From Clostridium saccharoperbutylacetonicum N1-4(HMT) (GTDB taxonomy: Bacteria; Bacillota; Clostridia; Clostridiales; Clostridiaceae), in the NCBI RefSeq assembly GCF_000340885.1, contig NC_020291.1, forward strand, positions 4,339,001 to 4,403,000: a DNA stretch of 64,000 nt, written 5' to 3'. A program made the translations under genes and the position numbers. Shown one piece after another: positions 59,906-64,000 of this stretch (its first letter is position 1; every line of letters starts with the position of its first letter). Under the pieces are notes generated by a model, which saw only the letters and a program-made list of their open reading frames with translations, was not told the DNA's origin and did not search any database.

Positions 59906-59936
59906 TTAACTTTTAGAATTTATTTAAAAGTTTTGC

Positions 59937-60100
59937 TTAATTATATACAAATATCTCCATGATTTTTCCGCTAAATGTAAAAATAATCGCACCAACAGAA
60001 ACTGAAATTAAGAACATCGATATAAAAACTAATGTAATGGATTATTTATTTTATACATTTTAATCTCTTCATCTGAACTTATTATAGTACCTTCACTCAT
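59937..60100 (-). pseudogene. Frameshifted small membrane-protein gene
   Basis: Directly after the kinase stop (TAG-ATG) the minus strand reads MSEGTIISSDEEIKMYKINN and stops after PLH. In another frame it continues as ITLVFISMFLISVSVGAIIF then TFSGKIMEIFVYN to a TAA at 59937. Joined, this is an about 54-residue protein with one membrane helix. One indel near 60040 explains the break. Unknown family, formerly in an operon with the kinase. Confidence 0.45.
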
Positions 60101-60709
60101 CTATATTGTCATCATAGTAGTATCGAGTATTAAATCACATTGATTCCTAATATCTAATTCTGCAAAATAATGTTCTTCCATAGGAATCCATTTATTTAGA
60201 AAATCTTGTAGTTTTTCTTTTCCGTTACGTTTTAGTATTCTCTCATATTGTACCTTTGAATTAACATTTATAAAAATTTTATAATCATAGTAATTTCTTA
60301 ATTTAGGATGAAGACTATAACTTCCTTCAACTATAGTTAAGTTCTTTGATTCAACTTTGATGGGCTGACTAAATTCCCATATATTACACAGATATTTCCT
60401 ATATGTAACAGACTTTCCGTTTTGAAGAGGCTTTAATATTTCCTCCTCAAACCTTTCATAGTGAACATTCTCGCCAGCCTTTTTTAACCTTTCTTCAGTT
60501 TTCATCTCAAGAGGTAAGAAAAAATCATCCATATGGAAAATGTTACAATCAAACTGCTCTTTAAGCAGTAATCCCAAAGTACTCTTACCTCCACCACATC
60601 TTCCATCAATTGCAATTAATAACTTTTCATTATCTTTTAATAAATTTTCAATTACATCAAATACATCTTTGTATTCATTATAAATTAATGGCTTAAGTTC
60701 CTTTCCCAT
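60101..60709 (-). CDS. Uridine kinase / phosphoribulokinase-family P-loop kinase
   Basis: About 202 residues from the ATG at 60709 (TTGGAGGG upstream). Walker A is LLIAIDGRCGGGKSTLGLLL (about 32-51), followed by CNIFHMDDFFLPLEMKTEER (the DDF motif of uridine-kinase-like proteins) and LTIVEGSYSLHPKLRNYYDY then KIFINVNSKVQYERILKR. It phosphorylates a nucleoside or similar small molecule. Both flanks are copies of the same structured repeat, so the gene may have moved as a unit with them. Confidence 0.82.
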   Translation of the reverse strand: MGKELKPLIYNEYKDVFDVIENLLKDNEKLLIAIDGRCGGGKSTLGLLLKEQFDCNIFHMDDFFLPLEMKTEERLKKAGENVHYERFEEEILKPLQNGKSVTYRKYLCNIWEFSQPIKVESKNLTIVEGSYSLHPKLRNYYDYKIFINVNSKVQYERILKRNGKEKLQDFLNKWIPMEEHYFAELDIRNQCDLILDTTMMTI

Positions 60710-60760
60710 TGTTCCCTCCAACATTTAAAATCCGGCTGCCCAAAAGCAGATTTCCTATAC

Positions 60761-61133
60761 TGAATTTATTGAAATACACTCCTGCGGAGGTATTTCTACA
60801 GTAATAATGTGCATAATCTTTTCATATATCATTTAAAATTTAAAGCTAAGTTTCTTGGCCTTGATATTGAAGTTAAAAGTAAAGAAAAAAGTGCCCCATC
60901 CCAACAAGATAAGCACTTTTTCTAAGATTATTTAAAAAATCTAATCTAATAGCCCTAAAACAAAATAAGCACTTTGTGAAAGTGACCAGCACCAAATATA
61001 AAATTTGGGCTATCTACTTTTGTTCTAAGGATTGCTTAGTGTTACAGCACTAAGCTTTTCTAATTTATATTATATCAAAATTTATAAAAATTAAAACATT
61101 TTTTTATAAGATTTACACATCTTCATTACATAC
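60761..61133 (+). repeat. Structured repeat, copy B
   Basis: About 370 bp, same orientation as copy A, with a 40-bp insertion (around 60970-61020). Hairpins: GAAATACACTCC-TGC-GGAGGTATTTC, AAAAGTGC ... GCACTTTT (the inverse base order of copy A's GCAC/GTGC stem), and GCTTAGTG-TTACAG-CACTAAGC-TTTTCT. No ORF. Confidence 0.75.
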
Positions 61134-61231
61134 ACCATTAAACAGATTTTAATTTAGAAATTGTGTGGTTTATTATAATTCTCACTTTTTTACCTCTACT
61201 TGTTCCCATTCCATCAAGAATATGTATTTAT

Positions 61232-62239
61232 TTACACCTTTTCAAAACGGAATACTTTCCAAATTATGTACGATACTGCCCATGATAAAATAAATAGAAC
61301 TACAAGTACATATCCTATTCCAGCAAAATTAAGATTTTGTATCCATTCCCAAATTCCGTAATTCAATCCCAATTTAGGCGTTAATATCTGTGCTAATTCA
61401 ATAAATCCTATACCTAATGCTGCTATTATAGACAATCCTGTTACTGATAAATTATAATAAATCTTGCGTAAAGGAGTTGAAAATGCCCAATTATATGCAG
61501 TAGTCATAAATATTCCATCCACAGTATCCATTAAACTCATTCCAGCAGCAAAAAGAATTGGCAAAGATATTATCATAGAAAATGGAACAGCTTGGGTTGC
61601 AGCATTTGCAGAAATAGCTAAAAGTGCTACTTCTGATGCAGTATCAAATCCTAAGCCAAATAAAAAACCAAGTGGATACACATGCCAGCTCTTATTGATG
61701 AAGCGATACAAAAATCCAAAAAAGCGTGAAACAAATCCTCGTTGTAATAAAATCCGATTCATATGCTCTTCATCAAATTTCCCCTTGCGTACTCCAATAA
61801 AAAGTTTGTAAATATCAAACCATATATATAAATTTAATAATCCTATAAGCATAAGGAAACTGCCTGATACGGTTGTACCAATTACACTGCCTATAGTTTT
61901 TATATAAGGGATATTCTCTTGAGCCCATTTCATTGAAAACACAGTCAATATTGACATGATAAATACTACCGAGGAATGTCCAATAGAAAAGAAAAAACCA
62001 ACACCTAAAGGATTTTCTTTTTGTTGTACCAATTTACGAACAGTGTTATCAATTGAAGCTATATGATCTGCATCAAAAGCATGTCTTAAACCTAGTGTAT
62101 AAGCTAAAAAGCCAAGTCCAACTATCTGTGGATATTTAGTTATATTGGCTAATAAAAGTAGTATTCCTATAACATGCAATAGTAGTACTATAATACCATA
62201 AGGTATCCATTTGTGATGTTTTTTTAATGGGAAGTTCAT
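61232..62239 (-). CDS. NiCoT-family nickel/cobalt permease (HoxN/NixA type)
   Basis: 335 residues with about eight membrane helices. The metal-selectivity signature is GLRHAFDADHIASIDNTVRK (HX4DH, about 51-70), followed by GFFFSIGHSSVVFIMS, GSFLMLIGLLNLYIW and LFGLGFDTASEVALLA. High-affinity uptake of Ni2+ or Co2+ across the cytoplasmic membrane. GAGAGG precedes the ATG. It is about 100 bases downstream of hypF on the same strand, so nickel for a NiFe hydrogenase is the likely purpose. Confidence 0.92.
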   Translation of the reverse strand: MNFPLKKHHKWIPYGIIVLLLHVIGILLLLANITKYPQIVGLGFLAYTLGLRHAFDADHIASIDNTVRKLVQQKENPLGVGFFFSIGHSSVVFIMSILTVFSMKWAQENIPYIKTIGSVIGTTVSGSFLMLIGLLNLYIWFDIYKLFIGVRKGKFDEEHMNRILLQRGFVSRFFGFLYRFINKSWHVYPLGFLFGLGFDTASEVALLAISANAATQAVPFSMIISLPILFAAGMSLMDTVDGIFMTTAYNWAFSTPLRKIYYNLSVTGLSIIAALGIGFIELAQILTPKLGLNYGIWEWIQNLNFAGIGYVLVVLFILSWAVSYIIWKVFRFEKV

Positions 62240-62345
62240 ATCAACCTCTCCTCTCTCACTAGTTTATGAAAAAATAAAATTACATTCAACATATTTGCAG
62301 GCTAGACCTGAGATAAAGTATGAAAAATAATTACACATACTTATC

Positions 62346-64000
62346 CTATTTCTTATTTAATATTTCATTTGCTATGACAATTTGTCCTAATGCCACACCA
62401 CCATCATTTGCTGGTATAAGTTTATTTGTATATACAGTAAATTTTTCATTTTCCAAGTCATTTATTAAATTTTTCAACAAATAAGAATTTTGAAATACCC
62501 CTCCGCTTAATGCTACTTCATTAACACCTGTATCTTTTCTAATTAGATTGCACATATCTTTTGAGCATTTAATTATTGTATTATGAAACTTATCTGAAAT
62601 AATAGATGCTTCTTCACCTATTAATTTATCTTTTATAATACCTGCAATAATTTTTTCTGGTTTCAAAATATAGCCTTCACTTAAAGGTATATCATAATCA
62701 TAAAAATCCAAACTCTTCTTAGAAGCAGCTGCTTCAAGTTCAATAGCGGCTTGACCTTCATATGTAATATGGTTTCTAATTCCAATTAAGCTTGATACAG
62801 CATCAAAAAAGCGTCCCATACTTGAGGTTTCAGGGCAATTAATATCTGCTTCAATCATAGCTATTATATTAATTGCTTTATTTCCATAGAGTCTAATTAA
62901 TATTTCTCTCATTTGTGTATCTGAGCTGCATTCCTTCCATATCTTTGACTTAAAAATCTTATATATATATGCTACAGCCATTCTCCATGGTTCCTTAACA
63001 GCCTTGTCACCACCAGGCATTTTTATATAGTCTAAATGTCCTAATCTGGTAAATTCTTTGTTATTACAAAGTAAAAATTCTCCTCCCCAGATCCTTCCAT
63101 CAATTCCATAACCTGTTCCATCATAAGCAATTCCAATAACTTTTTTATTTATGTTATTTTCTACTAAGCAGCTTACAATATGTGCGTGATGATGCTGAAC
63201 TTGAATTTTAGGTAAGGGTGAATTATATGCATATTCACTAGAAGCATAATTTGGATGCATGTCACAAGCAATATACTTGGGAGTGAAATGAAATATATTT
63301 TTAAAATGTTCTATATTATTCTTATAATGTTCAATTGTTTCTATATTTTCTAAATTCCCATTGTATTGACTTAAAAATAAATAATTTTCTTTTCCAATGC
63401 AAAAAGTATTTTTCATATTTGAACCACAAGCTAAGATTTCTTTTGGATTCTCTATTTTTATAGGCTCAGGCACATATCCTCTTGCTCTTCTTACTATGCG
63501 CACTTCATTATCTACTACTCTTACTACTGAATCATCTATTGGCATATAAATGTCTCTATTATGTAATAAAAAATAATCTGCAATGTCCTTTAAATTATCA
63601 ATTGCACTTTCATTATTATATTCTAAAGGTAATCCGTTAACATTTGCACTTGTCATAATTAAAATTTCAACCTTATCTTCAAATAGTAAATAATGCAGCG
63701 GGGTGTAAGGCAGCGTAACTCCTAATGTCTTTTGCTTTGGTGCTATTGATTCTAATAAATTGTAACTATCAATCTGATCCAGTATTACTATTGGTTTCTT
63801 TATGCCTATAAGTACTTTTTCCTCTTCCTCATTTACATAACAATACCTTTTAACCTTGTCTATATCTTTCATCATAACAGCAAAGGATTTGTGTGGTCTT
63901 TTTTTTCTAGTTCTTAGTATATTTATTGCTTCTTCATTTTCAGCATCACAAACTAAATGAAATCCCCCAAGGCCTTTAATAGCAAAAATTTTGCCTTCCT
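62346..64000 (-). CDS. hypF: HypF, carbamoyltransferase for NiFe hydrogenase maturation (5' end outside window)
   Basis: The 3' part of hypF: 551 codons, with the frame open to the window edge. At the edge the YrdC-like domain is seen (FAIKGLGGFHLVCDAENEEA, INILRTRKKRPHKSFAVMMK) and HYLLF ... LIMTSANVNGLPLEYNN. From about 63400 on comes the Kae1-like domain: YIACDMHPNYASSEYAYN, IQVQHHHAHIVSCLVENN, VIGIAYDGTGYGIDGRIWGG and ALSGGVFQNSYLLKNL. HypF turns carbamoyl phosphate into the thiocarboxamide precursor of the active-site cyanides, together with HypE. The N-terminal acylphosphatase and zinc fingers lie beyond 64000. Confidence 0.95.
   Translation of the reverse strand, partial: EGKIFAIKGLGGFHLVCDAENEEAINILRTRKKRPHKSFAVMMKDIDKVKRYCYVNEEEEKVLIGIKKPIVILDQIDSYNLLESIAPKQKTLGVTLPYTPLHYLLFEDKVEILIMTSANVNGLPLEYNNESAIDNLKDIADYFLLHNRDIYMPIDDSVVRVVDNEVRIVRRARGYVPEPIKIENPKEILACGSNMKNTFCIGKENYLFLSQYNGNLENIETIEHYKNNIEHFKNIFHFTPKYIACDMHPNYASSEYAYNSPLPKIQVQHHHAHIVSCLVENNINKKVIGIAYDGTGYGIDGRIWGGEFLLCNNKEFTRLGHLDYIKMPGGDKAVKEPWRMAVAYIYKIFKSKIWKECSSDTQMREILIRLYGNKAINIIAMIEADINCPETSSMGRFFDAVSSLIGIRNHITYEGQAAIELEAAASKKSLDFYDYDIPLSEGYILKPEKIIAGIIKDKLIGEEASIISDKFHNTIIKCSKDMCNLIRKDTGVNEVALSGGVFQNSYLLKNLINDLENEKFTVYTNKLIPANDGGVALGQIVIANEILNKK

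Noticed and set aside
60840..60935. Transposase remnant reading AKFLGLDIEVKSKEK in repeat copy B
   Set aside because: Copy A keeps only part of this reading, and conservation in the repeat follows stems rather than codons; I could not tie it to a transposase family.

Overview
The window is AT-rich DNA of a cluster I Clostridium-type Firmicute. The evidence is strong GGAGG-type ribosome sites, many U-tract terminators, a HelD-type RNA polymerase motor, Lrp/Liv and NiCoT transporter families of clostridial type, an independently promoted 5S rRNA-tRNA-Phe unit, and bS21. No species can be named from the sequence alone.

Left part (1-25 kb), mostly metabolic: an old-yellow-enzyme oxidoreductase; a XRE-cupin regulator divergent from a DMT efflux pump whose ribosome site was duplicated in tandem; an IS1595-like element; then a long minus-strand block (16.8 to 5.1 kb) of two transcription units. 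The first is a complete Liv-type amino-acid ABC importer (binding lipoprotein, two permeases, two ATPases) ending in an Lrp regulator. The second is a D-amino-acid aminotransferase, both halves of a D-glutamate cyclase (DUF4392 and DUF1445, fused in the animal enzyme) and the three 5-oxoprolinase subunits PxpA, PxpB and PxpC. I read this as one route: import, transamination to D-glutamate, cyclisation to 5-oxoproline, ATP-driven opening to glutamate. Both units start at consensus promoters followed at once by terminator-type leaders. After it come galE, a MerR-methyltransferase fusion, helD, a candidate small RNA, a pirin and an orphan sugar-binding protein.

Middle part (25-46 kb), an unstable accessory zone: a tyrosine recombinase, a SWIM protein, three Rpn/PD-(D/E)XK nuclease genes (two of them recent duplicates), a nuclease-helicase with DUF2075, a retropepsin-like protease with its partner, a UvrC-like GIY-YIG protein, bS21, lipoproteins, and the wreckage of a McrBC/DUF2357 restriction locus. 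Five related terminator cassettes, most attached to short gene tails, are scattered through it and show how it has been shuffled.

Defence island (46-56 kb), just upstream of the 5S-tRNA-Phe unit: a DpnII-type GATC restriction-modification system (two methylases and the nuclease), another DNA methylase, a small zinc-ribbon protein, a ParA-like ATPase overlapping a SIR2-domain protein, a DUF5655 nuclease-like protein, an HNH nuclease and an IS110 element whose transposase carries an amber codon. The ParA-SIR2 pair, with an apparent AUU start on the ParA gene, is the best candidate here for an undescribed system.

Right end (56-64 kb): a DJ-1/PfpI protein, a WYL regulator, a MazG-like protein, a methyltransferase, a nucleoside-kinase-like protein bracketed by two copies of a 330-370 bp structured repeat, a nickel/cobalt permease and the 3' part of hypF (hydrogenase maturation), which runs off the window.
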